Of a stretch of 10,444 nt of DNA, positions 1 through 6,341 are shown in pieces. This DNA is from Syntrophomonadaceae bacterium. Its GTDB lineage: Bacteria > Bacillota > Dethiobacteria > DTU022. The notes beneath the pieces are model-generated. The model worked only from the letters and a program-made list of their open reading frames with translations. It was not told where the DNA came from and made no database searches. The stretch is from assembly GCA_007130585.1 (NCBI GenBank), contig SLSE01000161.1:1-10444 (forward strand), in the 5' to 3' direction. Numbering within the stretch: the stretch's first letter is position 1; each line of letters opens with the position of its first letter. The translations under genes were made by a program, and so were the position numbers.

Positions 1-267
1 ACGGGCAGGGAAGCCGAAACCCTTCTTGAAGAGGTGGGTATTGTTGTTAACAAAAACGTGATTCCTTACGATCCCCGGGGGGCCAATAACCCCAGCGGGA
101 TCAGGCTGGGATCGCCAACCCTTACTTCCCGGGGTATGCAGGCTCAGCAAATGAGAGAGGTTGCAGCGCTGATCGGCGAAACAATAGCCATGCACCGCGG
201 AAGCAGCAACCTGGATAAAATCAGGAGCAGGGTAGCTGCTTTATGCCGTGAATTTCCTGCGTATTAA
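1..267 (+). CDS. glyA: Serine hydroxymethyltransferase, C-terminal part (5' end outside the window)
   Basis: This is the last 88 residues of serine hydroxymethyltransferase, the PLP enzyme that converts serine and tetrahydrofolate to glycine and 5,10-methylene-tetrahydrofolate in the cytoplasm. The reading frame is open from base 1 to a TAA at 265-267. Recognisable family motifs are VNKNVIPYDP (fragment residues 16-25) and SGIRLGSPTLTSRG (residues 32-45). The arginine in SGIRLG (R35 of the fragment) corresponds by family knowledge to the residue that binds the substrate carboxylate. The C-terminal helical tail has ordinary length. A GTG at 34 could be mistaken for a start, but homology continues upstream of it, so the gene enters from the left. 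It lies 27 bases before upp and is probably co-transcribed with it. The identification is secure; only the fragment's true start is unknown. Confidence 0.95.
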   Translation, partial: TGREAETLLEEVGIVVNKNVIPYDPRGANNPSGIRLGSPTLTSRGMQAQQMREVAALIGETIAMHRGSSNLDKIRSRVAALCREFPAY

Positions 268-294
268 AAATTTGATGATGGGAGCTGAAATGAT

Positions 295-924
295 TTGGAA
301 CATGTAACCGTGATTGATCATCCGCTTGTTCAGCATAAACTGAGCCAGTGCCGGCAGGTCGAAACAGCAACCTGGCAGTTTCGCGGGCTGGTGGAAGACA
401 TCACCGCCCTGCTTCTTTATGAAGCTGTCCGCGACATTGCGATGACGGAAAAGGATATTGTCACGCCGGTAGGACCCTGTAAGGGCACTTTCATCAACCA
501 GGCAGAACCGGTCTTTGTTGCCGTGCTCAGGGCCGGGCTGGGCATGGTCCCCGGCGCTCTAAAGTTATTCCCCTATGCCAGGGCCGGCCATATCGGCCTG
601 TATCGTGATCATGAGACCCATGTCCCGGTAGAGTATTATAATAACCTGCCCCCCGATATTAATGATGCCGATTGCTATCTGCTGGAGCCCATGCTGGCTA
701 CAGGAGGTTCAGCAGTGCATGCGCTCACCCTGCTCAAGCAGGCCGGCGTGCAAAACATCCGGCTGCTTAGCCTGATTGCCGCACCGGAAGGAATCAGGGC
801 AATTACGGAAAGCCATCCCGATGTAAAGATCTACCTGGCTTCAGTGGATGAAAAGTTAAATGAAAATGCCTATATTGTCCCCGGCCTGGGCGATGCCGGC
901 GACCGGCTTTTCGGTACAGCCTGA
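295..924 (+). CDS. upp: Uracil phosphoribosyltransferase
   Basis: The 209-residue product is the usual length for this salvage enzyme, which makes UMP from uracil and PRPP in the cytoplasm. The N-terminus has the typical VIDHPLVQHKL signature (residues 6-16). The core has VLRAGLGMVPG (77-87), GLYRDHET (101-108), the PRPP loop EPMLATGGSA (131-140) and the uracil-site tail PGLGDAGDRLFGT (196-208). The start is a TTG at 295 with GGGAG at 280-284 upstream. An ATG at 290 is in another frame and stops after five codons. Two positions depart from the usual pattern: the acidic residue of the PRPP loop is Glu131 instead of Asp, and the usual Lys in the KLP motif after the YY pair is Asn117. The Asp-to-Glu change is conservative, so activity is likely. 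The TGA stop is 18 bases before comEB. In B. subtilis glyA and upp are likewise neighbours. Confidence 0.95.
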   Translation: MEHVTVIDHPLVQHKLSQCRQVETATWQFRGLVEDITALLLYEAVRDIAMTEKDIVTPVGPCKGTFINQAEPVFVAVLRAGLGMVPGALKLFPYARAGHIGLYRDHETHVPVEYYNNLPPDINDADCYLLEPMLATGGSAVHALTLLKQAGVQNIRLLSLIAAPEGIRAITESHPDVKIYLASVDEKLNENAYIVPGLGDAGDRLFGTA

Positions 925-942
925 TCGGAAAGAGGTGGACCA

Positions 943-1389
943 TTGCGAGCGCGTCCTGACTGGGATCATTACTTTATGCAAATAGCCACGGTGGTCGGTA
1001 CCCGTTCAACCTGCATGAGAAGGCAGGTGGGGGCACTGCTTGTTCTTAATAAAAGAATTCTTACAACCGGTTACAACGGCACCCCCAGCGGCTTAAGCCA
1101 CTGCCGGGAAGTTGGCTGCCTCAGGGAACAGCTGCAGGTGCCCTCCGGCGAGAGACATGAGCTCTGCCGCGGGCTGCACGCTGAACAGAATGCCATTATC
1201 CAGGCCGCAATACACGGAGTGGCCATTAAAGATGCCGTGCTGTACTGCACCCATTACCCCTGTGCGGTATGTGCCAAAATGCTGGTTAATGCGGGTATAA
1301 GTTCAATTATCCTGGATACCAATTATCCTGATGATCTGGCGAAAGAAATATTTGCCGAAGCTGGAATCAAAGTAGGTTTTATAGTATAA
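943..1389 (+). CDS. comEB: Deoxycytidylate (dCMP) deaminase, ComEB family
   Basis: This 148-residue zinc enzyme of the cytidine/deoxycytidylate deaminase family converts dCMP to dUMP, the substrate of thymidylate synthase. The zinc site is visible as HAEQNAI (residues 79-85; His79 is the zinc ligand and Glu81 the catalytic proton shuttle) and PCAVC (106-110; Cys107 and Cys110 are ligands). The N-terminal half has the family's TGYNGTPSG motif (42-50), with extra cysteines at 54, 59 and 75 typical of the dCMP branch. The start is TTG at 943, preceded by AGAGGTGG at 931-938; no better in-frame start lies upstream. The TAA at 1387-1389 ends the glyA-upp-comEB cluster. The competence-gene name is historical, and no competence role is implied. 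A CMP/dCMP deaminase of related specificity is the only realistic alternative. Confidence 0.93.
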   Translation: MRARPDWDHYFMQIATVVGTRSTCMRRQVGALLVLNKRILTTGYNGTPSGLSHCREVGCLREQLQVPSGERHELCRGLHAEQNAIIQAAIHGVAIKDAVLYCTHYPCAVCAKMLVNAGISSIILDTNYPDDLAKEIFAEAGIKVGFIV

Positions 1390-1513
1390 TATTTGCTGTC
1401 TGTTGAGTACTCAATATTTAAATTGTCTGAAACATCATGCAACAGTACGGTCTGATTATTTTAAAACCTGTTAAGGGTTTGTTGGCGGTAAATAATACAG
1501 GTGGTGATCTTCA
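1390..1513 (+). promoter_or_regulatory. Spacer before the ATPase operon, probable promoter region
   Basis: This 124-base spacer is clearly more AT-rich than the genes on either side and separates the nucleotide cluster from the ATPase operon. It contains a perfect 12-base palindrome at 1403-1414 and a small imperfect hairpin at 1464-1480 (AAACCT pairing with AGG-g-TTT) that lacks a U-tract, so it is not a convincing terminator. TATAAT occurs at 1385-1390 over the comEB stop codon, but its -35 partner (TGGAAT, 1362-1367) is poor. TATTTA at 1415-1420 also has only weak upstream hexamers. I infer that transcription of the ATPase operon starts in or near this spacer, but I cannot place the promoter. 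It is equally possible that upstream transcripts read through. Confidence 0.4.
1403..1414. repeat. Perfect 12-base palindrome TTGAGTACTCAA
   Basis: The sequence TTGAGTACTCAA reads the same on both strands and sits 100 bases upstream of the first ATPase gene. Its size and position suit the operator of a dimeric regulator. No regulator gene is in the window, I do not recognise the site, and symmetry this short can occur by chance in AT-rich DNA. Confidence 0.35.
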
Positions 1514-1840
1514 TTGACGGTAGAGCTGGTCAGGGCGATAAAGGATGCTGAAAACGAGGCTGAATCGATTGTCCGGGATGCCCGGCAAAAGGCGCGCCAG
1601 GAACAGAAAGAAGCCGAATCCAAAGCCGAGCAGATAATCCGGGAAACAGCTGCCGAAGCCGAGGAAAAAGCGAAAGAGCTTATTAAAAAAGCTGAAGATG
1701 AAGCCAGGTCCGAAGCCGAACCGCTTACGGAAAAAAAGCGGGAAGAGATTAAGCAGTTGAAAAAAGATGCTTCCGGGCGATTGGCGGAGGCCATTGAGCT
1801 GCTGACAGACAAGGTTGTGAAATCCGATGCCGATCATTGA
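1514..1840 (+). CDS. ntpF: V-type ATPase peripheral stalk subunit H (G/NtpF family)
   Basis: The 108-residue product is almost entirely predicted coiled coil. It is very rich in Ala, Glu, Lys and Arg, with no membrane segment and no cysteine. The opening LVRAIKDAENEAESIVRDAR (residues 5-24) has the typical form of the small stalk subunit that pairs with subunit E to form the peripheral stalk holding the A3B3 head still. Family members are usually about 100-110 residues. The start is TTG at 1514, with AGGTGGTGAT at 1499-1508 as a good ribosome binding site. As in the E. hirae ntp operon, this gene comes first. It overlaps the I gene by 14 bases, suggesting coupled translation. Sequence conservation in this family is low, so position in the operon carries much of the assignment. 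The symbol follows E. hirae usage; archaeal annotation calls it subunit H. Confidence 0.85.
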   Translation: MTVELVRAIKDAENEAESIVRDARQKARQEQKEAESKAEQIIRETAAEAEEKAKELIKKAEDEARSEAEPLTEKKREEIKQLKKDASGRLAEAIELLTDKVVKSDADH

Positions 1841-3779
1841 CATGCGGAAGGTTTATCTCCTTGGTCACCGGCAGGAAAGGGAGAAAACATTCAACCTCCT
1901 GCAGGGTCTCGGCACGGTGCAGATGCTTGACGTTAAGTCTGGCGCAGGGTGGGAAGAATTCCAATCCTATCTTGAGCCTGATCGGCCCCCTGAAATTGTA
2001 TCGCAGGTTGATTCCAGGCGCAGCGATATTCGTTACTGCCTCGATTTTTTCCAGCGCTACTTCCCGGTCAAGAAAAGCTTTATCGAACAATTTACCGGTG
2101 CCAGGCTGGTTATAAGCCCCGATCAGTTTGCCGATTATGTTGACTCGCTGGATCAGGCAGATGAAGTTTATGATGCCTGCCGCCGGATTGAAGACAGGCT
2201 GGCCCGTTTGCGCAATGAGGATACGCAGGCCCACAACTTAATTGCGGAGCTTGAACCCTGGAAAAACCTTGATCTGCCCCTGGAAGAAGTAAGCGGCGGC
2301 AGCTATATATCAATGGGTCTTTATACCATTCCGCTTGACAACTATCCCGCCCTGATTGATGAGCTTTCCGATAAAATATCGATCTATTACCTCGAGGAAA
2401 TATCCTCCGACAACGAGTTTGCCTACTTCTACTTTGCCGGTCTGAATGAAGACCGCCAGGAATTTGCCGATCTATTCAAGGCAAAGACCGTTTCAAAGGT
2501 TACCTTTCCCGATCTTACCGGAACTGCGGCGGAGAATATTGATTTGCTGCAGGCAAAAACCGAAGAACTGCAGCAGGAAAGGGCTGACGTCCTGGGCGAA
2601 ATTGAAAAACTTCTTGAGCAGCGTCCGATCTTAATGGCCTGCTTTGATTATTTGGACAATGAATTTAAGAAGCACGACGCTGTCTCGAACCTGGCCCGGA
2701 CTGAAAACAGCTTTCTGCTTGAAGGATGGGTACCCGAGCCGGTTGTCGGCGACCTGGAAAAGGCAGTGAACGAGAAAACCGAGACGGCGGTCATGGTTTC
2801 ACGGGAACCGGAACCGGAAGAAAAAGTACCTGTCCTGCTGCACAATAAGGGACCGGTCGATGCCTATGAAGTGGTCACCAAGCTTTTCAGCACGCCTAAG
2901 AGATCGGAAATAGACCCGACACCGCACCTGGCTCCGTTTTTCTTCCTGTTTTTCGGAATTTGCCTGGGCGATGCCGGCTACGGAATTATACTGGCCCTGT
3001 TATCTGTATATATGTCCCGCAAACTGAGGGTTGGAGACAGCGGGAAGCAGCTTCTGAAGTTGATCCTCCTCGGCGGTTTATCATCCCTGGTCTTTGGAAT
3101 CCTCTTCGGAGGCTATTTTGGGGATTTAATCGCAATTCCGCCCCTCTGGTTTGATCCCCTCGAAGAACCGATGCAAATGCTGTTTTACTGTTTCGGCATC
3201 GGCCTGGTTCAGATTTATTTCGGGATGGGTGTTCAGGCATACCGTAATATAAAATCCGGGCAGCCGTTAAGCGCCCTGTACGACCAGGGTTTCTGGTTTA
3301 TTTTCCTTAACGGATTAATTTTGATGATCCTTCCCGAGTTCCAGGCGGTTGGCCAGTGGATCGCCATTGGCGGGGGAGCCGGGTTAATCCTGACCCAGGG
3401 TCGCAGTCAATCAGGCATTATCAAGAAATTTTTCAGCGGCCTGCTCAGCCTGTATAACATAACCGGCTACCTGAGCGATGTCCTGTCCTATTCGCGTCTC
3501 CTGGCCCTGGGACTGGCTACGGCCGTTATAGCAACAGCGATTAATTCAATGGGTGATATGGTTGGCGGCGGCATTGTCGGTGCTGTCGGCATGACGCTAA
3601 TCCTGCTGGGCGGACACCTCTTTAACATAATTATCAGCACTTTAAGCGGCTATGTCCATACCAGCCGTTTGCAATACGTGGAGTTTTTCAGTAAATTTTT
3701 TGAAGGCGGCGGAGAGCCTTTTAAACCGTTTGGGAAAACTTCCAGTTATGTTGATGTTATGGAAGCTGAAGAAGGATAG
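1827..3779 (+). CDS. ntpI: V-type ATPase subunit I (membrane stator, a-subunit homologue)
   Basis: This 650-residue protein provides the ion half-channels next to the K ring and anchors the peripheral stalks. Residues 1 to about 365 form the soluble domain with predicted coiled-coil stretches (about 95-125 and 235-265). From about 368 onward there are seven or eight hydrophobic segments, beginning with FFGICLGDAGYG, a hallmark of the family. The two functional arginines are visible: Arg557 in LSYSRLLALGLA and Arg614 in HTSRLQYVEFFSKFFEGG. They correspond to yeast Vph1 Arg735 and Arg799. Length is normal. The ATG at 1827 gives MPIIDMRKVYLLG, which matches the usual N-terminus; ATG 1842 is a possible shorter start. 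AAGGTTG at 1811-1817 is a plausible ribosome binding site inside the H gene. A 96-base gap follows before ntpK. Confidence 0.96.
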   Translation: MPIIDMRKVYLLGHRQEREKTFNLLQGLGTVQMLDVKSGAGWEEFQSYLEPDRPPEIVSQVDSRRSDIRYCLDFFQRYFPVKKSFIEQFTGARLVISPDQFADYVDSLDQADEVYDACRRIEDRLARLRNEDTQAHNLIAELEPWKNLDLPLEEVSGGSYISMGLYTIPLDNYPALIDELSDKISIYYLEEISSDNEFAYFYFAGLNEDRQEFADLFKAKTVSKVTFPDLTGTAAENIDLLQAKTEELQQERADVLGEIEKLLEQRPILMACFDYLDNEFKKHDAVSNLARTENSFLLEGWVPEPVVGDLEKAVNEKTETAVMVSREPEPEEKVPVLLHNKGPVDAYEVVTKLFSTPKRSEIDPTPHLAPFFFLFFGICLGDAGYGIILALLSVYMSRKLRVGDSGKQLLKLILLGGLSSLVFGILFGGYFGDLIAIPPLWFDPLEEPMQMLFYCFGIGLVQIYFGMGVQAYRNIKSGQPLSALYDQGFWFIFLNGLILMILPEFQAVGQWIAIGGGAGLILTQGRSQSGIIKKFFSGLLSLYNITGYLSDVLSYSRLLALGLATAVIATAINSMGDMVGGGIVGAVGMTLILLGGHLFNIIISTLSGYVHTSRLQYVEFFSKFFEGGGEPFKPFGKTSSYVDVMEAEEG

Positions 3780-3804
3780 AGAGGGAATCTGCTTTTGGAT
3801 ATTC

Positions 3805-3824
3805 CAGCGGTCGTTTGACGGCTG
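3805..3824 (+). other. Stem-loop in the gap before ntpK
   Basis: Bases 3805-3812 (CAGCGGTC) can pair with 3817-3824 (GACGGCTG) around a GTTT loop, with a single G-G mismatch. The hairpin lies in the only sizeable gap inside the operon, between the stator gene and the rotor-ring gene. It is followed by AT-rich, weakly structured RNA leading to a strong ribosome binding site. There is no U-tract directly after it, so it does not look like a terminator. It could mark an RNA cleavage or stabilisation point, but that is inference. Confidence 0.35.
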
Positions 3825-3860
3825 CTGTACTTTAATAATTGAATAATTTTTTGAACAGAA

Positions 3861-3869
3861 AAGGGAGGA
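3861..3869 (+). promoter_or_regulatory. Strong ribosome binding site of ntpK
   Basis: AAGGGAGGA lies six bases before the ATG at 3876, in an A-rich unstructured stretch. It is among the strongest sites in the window, and unlike most others it is not inside or next to the preceding gene. This suits the need for many K copies per enzyme. Confidence 0.75.
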
Positions 3870-3875
3870 CTTAAA

Positions 3876-4346
3876 ATGACAGGAACTGAAATAGCGCTTA
3901 TTGGGGCGGCTTTAGCCGTTGGCCTGGCCGGTATCGGCTCTGCGATCGGTGTGGGAATTGTCGGTCAGAGCGCAGCCGGCCTGGTAACCGAGGATCCTGA
4001 TAAATTCGGCCAGACCCTGCTCTTACAGGCGCTGCCCGGGACCCAGGGCATTTACGGTCTGCTGGCCGGCTTTATCATAATGCAGGAAGTCGGTATCATC
4101 GGTGAGCAGATGCTTGAACTGACGGTGCCCCAGGGTTATGCTTTCTTAATGGCTGCTATACCCATTGCCATTGTCGGCCTGGTTTCCGGTATCTACCAGG
4201 GCCGGGTTTCCGCTTCCGCGGTTGGCCTGGTGGCCAAGCGCCCCGAAGAGCTCGGTAAAGGTATTGTTTACGCGGTAATGGTTGAAACTTATGCAGTGCT
4301 CGCCCTGCTGGCCACAATCATGCTGCTCTTTGGTATAGACGTTTAA
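3876..4346 (+). CDS. ntpK: V-type ATPase subunit K (rotor ring proteolipid, Na+-type)
   Basis: This 156-residue membrane protein has four transmembrane helices arranged as two repeated hairpins. It is the 16-kDa type of ring subunit found in E. hirae and eukaryotic V-ATPases, not the single-hairpin form of F-type enzymes. Several copies form the rotating ring. Hairpin 1 carries LPGTQGIYG (53-61) and hairpin 2 carries YQGR (107-110) and VETYA (136-140). Only hairpin 2 has the ion-binding carboxylate, Glu137; the matching place in hairpin 1 is Gly55. By family knowledge, E. hirae NtpK binds Na+ with Leu61, Thr64, Gln65, Gln110 and Glu139. The equivalents here are Leu53, Thr56, Gln57, Gln108 and Glu137, with the neighbouring Tyr68 matched by Tyr60. 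Na+ transport is therefore the best prediction. The ATG start has a strong site upstream. Confidence 0.97.
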   Translation: MTGTEIALIGAALAVGLAGIGSAIGVGIVGQSAAGLVTEDPDKFGQTLLLQALPGTQGIYGLLAGFIIMQEVGIIGEQMLELTVPQGYAFLMAAIPIAIVGLVSGIYQGRVSASAVGLVAKRPEELGKGIVYAVMVETYAVLALLATIMLLFGIDV

Positions 4347-4362
4347 AGATATACCTGCACAA

Positions 4363-4367
4363 AGGAG
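4363..4367 (+). promoter_or_regulatory. Ribosome binding site that fixes the ntpE start
   Basis: AGGAG at 4363-4367 is eight bases before the GTG at 4376. The alternative in-frame GTG at 4367 overlaps the site itself and so has no ribosome binding site of its own. This supports GTG 4376 as the start. Confidence 0.75.
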
Positions 4368-4375
4368 TGAATAGC

Positions 4376-4978
4376 GTGAAAGAAGGAGCGGAAAGGATTA
4401 CTAAACGTATCCTGGAAGATGCACATGCCGCAGCCGAAAAAATCAGGGAAGAATCTGCCGAAAAAGCCGCCTCTGCAGAGTCCGAGGCCAGGCAAAAAGC
4501 AGAACGCAGGCAGGAAACCATTCTTGAGCAGGGCCGCAAGGATGCCGAAGAACAGAAGCGGCGCATTATCGGCGTAGCCGAGCTGGAAGCGCGCAAAGAA
4601 CTGCTCTCGGCAAAGCAGGAGATGATCGGCGAAGCTTTTCAAAAATCCCTGGAGCAGTTGACCGGGCAGGATGACCGGGACTACCTTTCCGTTATCCGTG
4701 AAATGCTTCTGAACTTTGTTGAAACCGGGACGGAGACCGTGATTTTTTCCGAGCGGGATTTAAAAAGAATTTCCGATGATTTCTGGAAGGAAATTAATAA
4801 TGAAGTTTCCGGCAAGGATAAACAAGGAGACCTGAAACTGTCAGAGGAAACCAGGAATATTAAAGGCGGTTTTATTCTTCAGTCGGATGGAGTGGAAGTT
4901 AACTGCTCCTTCGAAGCCCTGCTGGAAATGAAAAGGGATGAACTGGAGCCTGAATTGGCGGCAATCCTTTTTAAATAA
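4376..4978 (+). CDS. ntpE: V-type ATPase subunit E (peripheral stalk)
   Basis: The 200-residue product pairs with the H subunit to build the peripheral stalks linking the head to subunit I. The first 95 or so residues are a charged Ala/Glu/Lys/Arg-rich coiled coil, starting GAERITKRILEDAHAAAEKI. The rest is a globular domain with the GGFILQSDGVEVNCSFEALL motif near residues 163-182, the family's equivalent of GGxIL.....I....SFE. The length is typical (about 185-205). I chose GTG 4376 because AGGAG at 4363-4367 fits it and overlaps the earlier GTG at 4367, which would add only three residues. The gap from ntpK is 29 bases, and 38 bases follow before ntpC. The N-terminal coiled coil resembles that of the H protein in composition, as expected for partners. 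Confidence 0.93.
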   Translation: MKEGAERITKRILEDAHAAAEKIREESAEKAASAESEARQKAERRQETILEQGRKDAEEQKRRIIGVAELEARKELLSAKQEMIGEAFQKSLEQLTGQDDRDYLSVIREMLLNFVETGTETVIFSERDLKRISDDFWKEINNEVSGKDKQGDLKLSEETRNIKGGFILQSDGVEVNCSFEALLEMKRDELEPELAAILFK

Positions 4979-4986
4979 AAGCGCGG

Positions 4987-5004
4987 CTTTCCTCAGGAAA
5001 GGAG
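4987..5004 (+). promoter_or_regulatory. Hairpin covering the ribosome binding site of ntpC
   Basis: CTTTCC at 4987-4992 is the exact reverse complement of GGAAAG at 4996-5001, with a TCA loop between them. The right arm overlaps the Shine-Dalgarno sequence AAAGGAG (4998-5004) of ntpC, whose ATG is at 5017. The hairpin could limit initiation on ntpC, whose product is needed once per enzyme. The pairing is seen directly; the regulatory effect is inferred. A six-pair stem with a three-base loop is only moderately stable. Confidence 0.45.
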
Positions 5005-5016
5005 AGCAAAAAGCAA

Positions 5017-6021
5017 ATGTTAGTTGACGATACAATCTATGCCTATTCAGTGGGGCGGATCCGTTCCCTGGAAACGCGATTGCTTGAACAGGGCCGTTAC
5101 GATCGGATGATCGATACCTCCTCCGGCGAAGAAGCTTTAAAAGTGCTTGCCGAAACAGATTATGCAGCGGCAGTGGCCGAGCTGGCAGGGGTTCATGATT
5201 TTGAGCAAATGCTGGGTGCAGAACTAAAAAATACTTTCGATCTTGTAATCGGAATCAGCCCCCGGCCCGAATTAATATCCATCCTGGCCCTGCGCTACGA
5301 TGTGCACAACCTTAAGGTCCTGTTCAAGGCAAAATATCTCGGTGTTAAAAGCGACCTCCTGATTCCGGTCGGGACTGTGGAGCTGGCCGGCCTTGAGTAT
5401 GCAGTTAACGAAGATGACTACCGCGACCTGCCGGAAAAACTGCGGCACGCCGCGGAGGCGATCGTGGAAGACTTCACGGTTAACCGCGACCCCCAGGTAA
5501 TAGATTTAACGCTGGACCGGGTCCTTTATGATCAGCTTATATCATCAGCCAGGGATAAGGGTTCTGCATTTCTTGAGGGCCTGTTTGCCCGGCAGATCGA
5601 CCTGATCAACCTGAAGTCCCTGGTCCGGGTTAAAAGGATGGGCCTGGACCGGGAATTCATAAAGAAAGTCCTGCTTCCGCACGGCCTGCTGGCCACCGAC
5701 CGTTTGATCAGCCTGATTGATGAGCAGCTGGAATCAATGATCACCGCTTTTTCTATGAGCGAGTATGCCGGGCTTGTTGAGGAAGGTGTGCGGGACTGGT
5801 TGGAAAAAGGAACCGCCTCGCGCCTGGAAAAGCTTTCTGACGATTACATTACAAACTATCTCGGGCAGGGCAAGTGGAAAGCCTTCGGCCCGGAGCCCCT
5901 GGTTGGCTTCCTGTGGGCCAGGGAAATCGAGATTAAAAATATTCGTCTGATTTTGGTTGGCAAAATCAATAAACTGCCTGCCGGGGCGATCAGGGAGCGA
6001 ATACGTAATGCCTACATATAA
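5017..6021 (+). CDS. ntpC: V-type ATPase subunit C (d-type socket of the central stalk)
   Basis: This 334-residue soluble, largely helical protein is homologous to archaeal subunit C and eukaryotic subunit d. It sits as a funnel on the K ring and connects it to the D-F shaft. Family features are the N-terminal YAYSVGRIRSLETRLL (residues 9-24), the repeated helical pattern with LALRYDVHNLKVLFKAKY near 90-108, FARQIDLINLKSLVRVKR in the middle, and the C-terminal GPEPLVGFLWAREIEIKNIR followed by GKINKLP and IRERIR. The length is usual. The ATG has AAAGGAG twelve bases upstream, partly folded into a hairpin. The 3' end overlaps the F gene by 14 bases, so the two are probably translationally coupled. 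There is no membrane segment. Identification is secure from the C-terminal motif and the operon position. Confidence 0.95.
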   Translation: MLVDDTIYAYSVGRIRSLETRLLEQGRYDRMIDTSSGEEALKVLAETDYAAAVAELAGVHDFEQMLGAELKNTFDLVIGISPRPELISILALRYDVHNLKVLFKAKYLGVKSDLLIPVGTVELAGLEYAVNEDDYRDLPEKLRHAAEAIVEDFTVNRDPQVIDLTLDRVLYDQLISSARDKGSAFLEGLFARQIDLINLKSLVRVKRMGLDREFIKKVLLPHGLLATDRLISLIDEQLESMITAFSMSEYAGLVEEGVRDWLEKGTASRLEKLSDDYITNYLGQGKWKAFGPEPLVGFLWAREIEIKNIRLILVGKINKLPAGAIRERIRNAYI

Positions 6022-6337
6022 AATAGCTGTCATAGGCGATAAAGACTCAATACTGGGTTTTAGAACTATCGGAGTGGATACTTTCCCGGTTACCGGCAGT
6101 GAAGCTGCCCTGAGCGCCCTGAAAAAGCTGGTGGCAGAGGAATACGGAGTAATATTTATTACCGAAGAGCTGGCGGCAGAGCTGGAAGAAATTATTGCGG
6201 ATCTTAACAAACGCTACCTGCCGGCTGTTGTCCTGATTCCGAACAGCCAGGGAACTCTTGGGATTGGTATCCGGCAGATCAAAAATAATGTAGAAAAGGC
6301 GATCGGCGCAGATATTCTTTTCAGGAAAGAAGGTTGA
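6008..6337 (+). CDS. ntpG: V-type ATPase subunit F (central stalk, NtpG in E. hirae)
   Basis: The 109-residue product has the typical start YKIAVIGDKDSILGFRTIGVD (about residues 4-24) and the later SQGTLGIGIRQIKNNVEKAIG segment. It adopts a Rossmann-like fold that binds subunit D to form the rotating shaft. I chose ATG 6008 because it gives the conserved N-terminus and has AGGGAG at 5992-5997. An upstream in-frame GTG/TTG extension lies wholly inside ntpC and does not resemble the family. The gene overlaps the end of ntpC by 14 bases, and its TGA is four bases before the TTG of ntpA. Note the naming: F in archaeal and A/V-type usage, NtpG in E. hirae. There is nothing unusual in length or motifs. 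Confidence 0.94.
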   Translation: MPTYKIAVIGDKDSILGFRTIGVDTFPVTGSEAALSALKKLVAEEYGVIFITEELAAELEEIIADLNKRYLPAVVLIPNSQGTLGIGIRQIKNNVEKAIGADILFRKEG

Positions 6338-6341
6338 TAAC

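Noticed and set aside
290..307. ATG at 290 as the start of upp or as a leader peptide
   Set aside because: It is out of frame with upp and reaches a stop after five codons. TTG 295 gives the family N-terminus. The overlap is most likely accidental.
1464..1480. Terminator after comEB
   Set aside because: The AAACC/GGTTT stem is short and is followed by GTTGGCGG, not a T-run.
3652..3846. Small + strand open frame crossing the end of ntpI into the gap before ntpK
   Set aside because: Two thirds of it overlap ntpI in another frame, and the remainder falls in the hairpin-containing gap. There is no family resemblance and no clear ribosome binding site.
3815..3847. Internal promoter with -35 TTGACG before ntpK
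   Set aside because: TTGACG (3815-3820) is a good -35, but the nearest TATAAT-like hexamers leave spacings of about 13 or 21 bases, not 16-18. Not strong enough to list as a promoter.
5957..6007. N-terminal extension of subunit F from an upstream in-frame start
   Set aside because: The extension lies wholly inside ntpC and does not look like the family; ATG 6008 gives the conserved N-terminus and has its own ribosome binding site.
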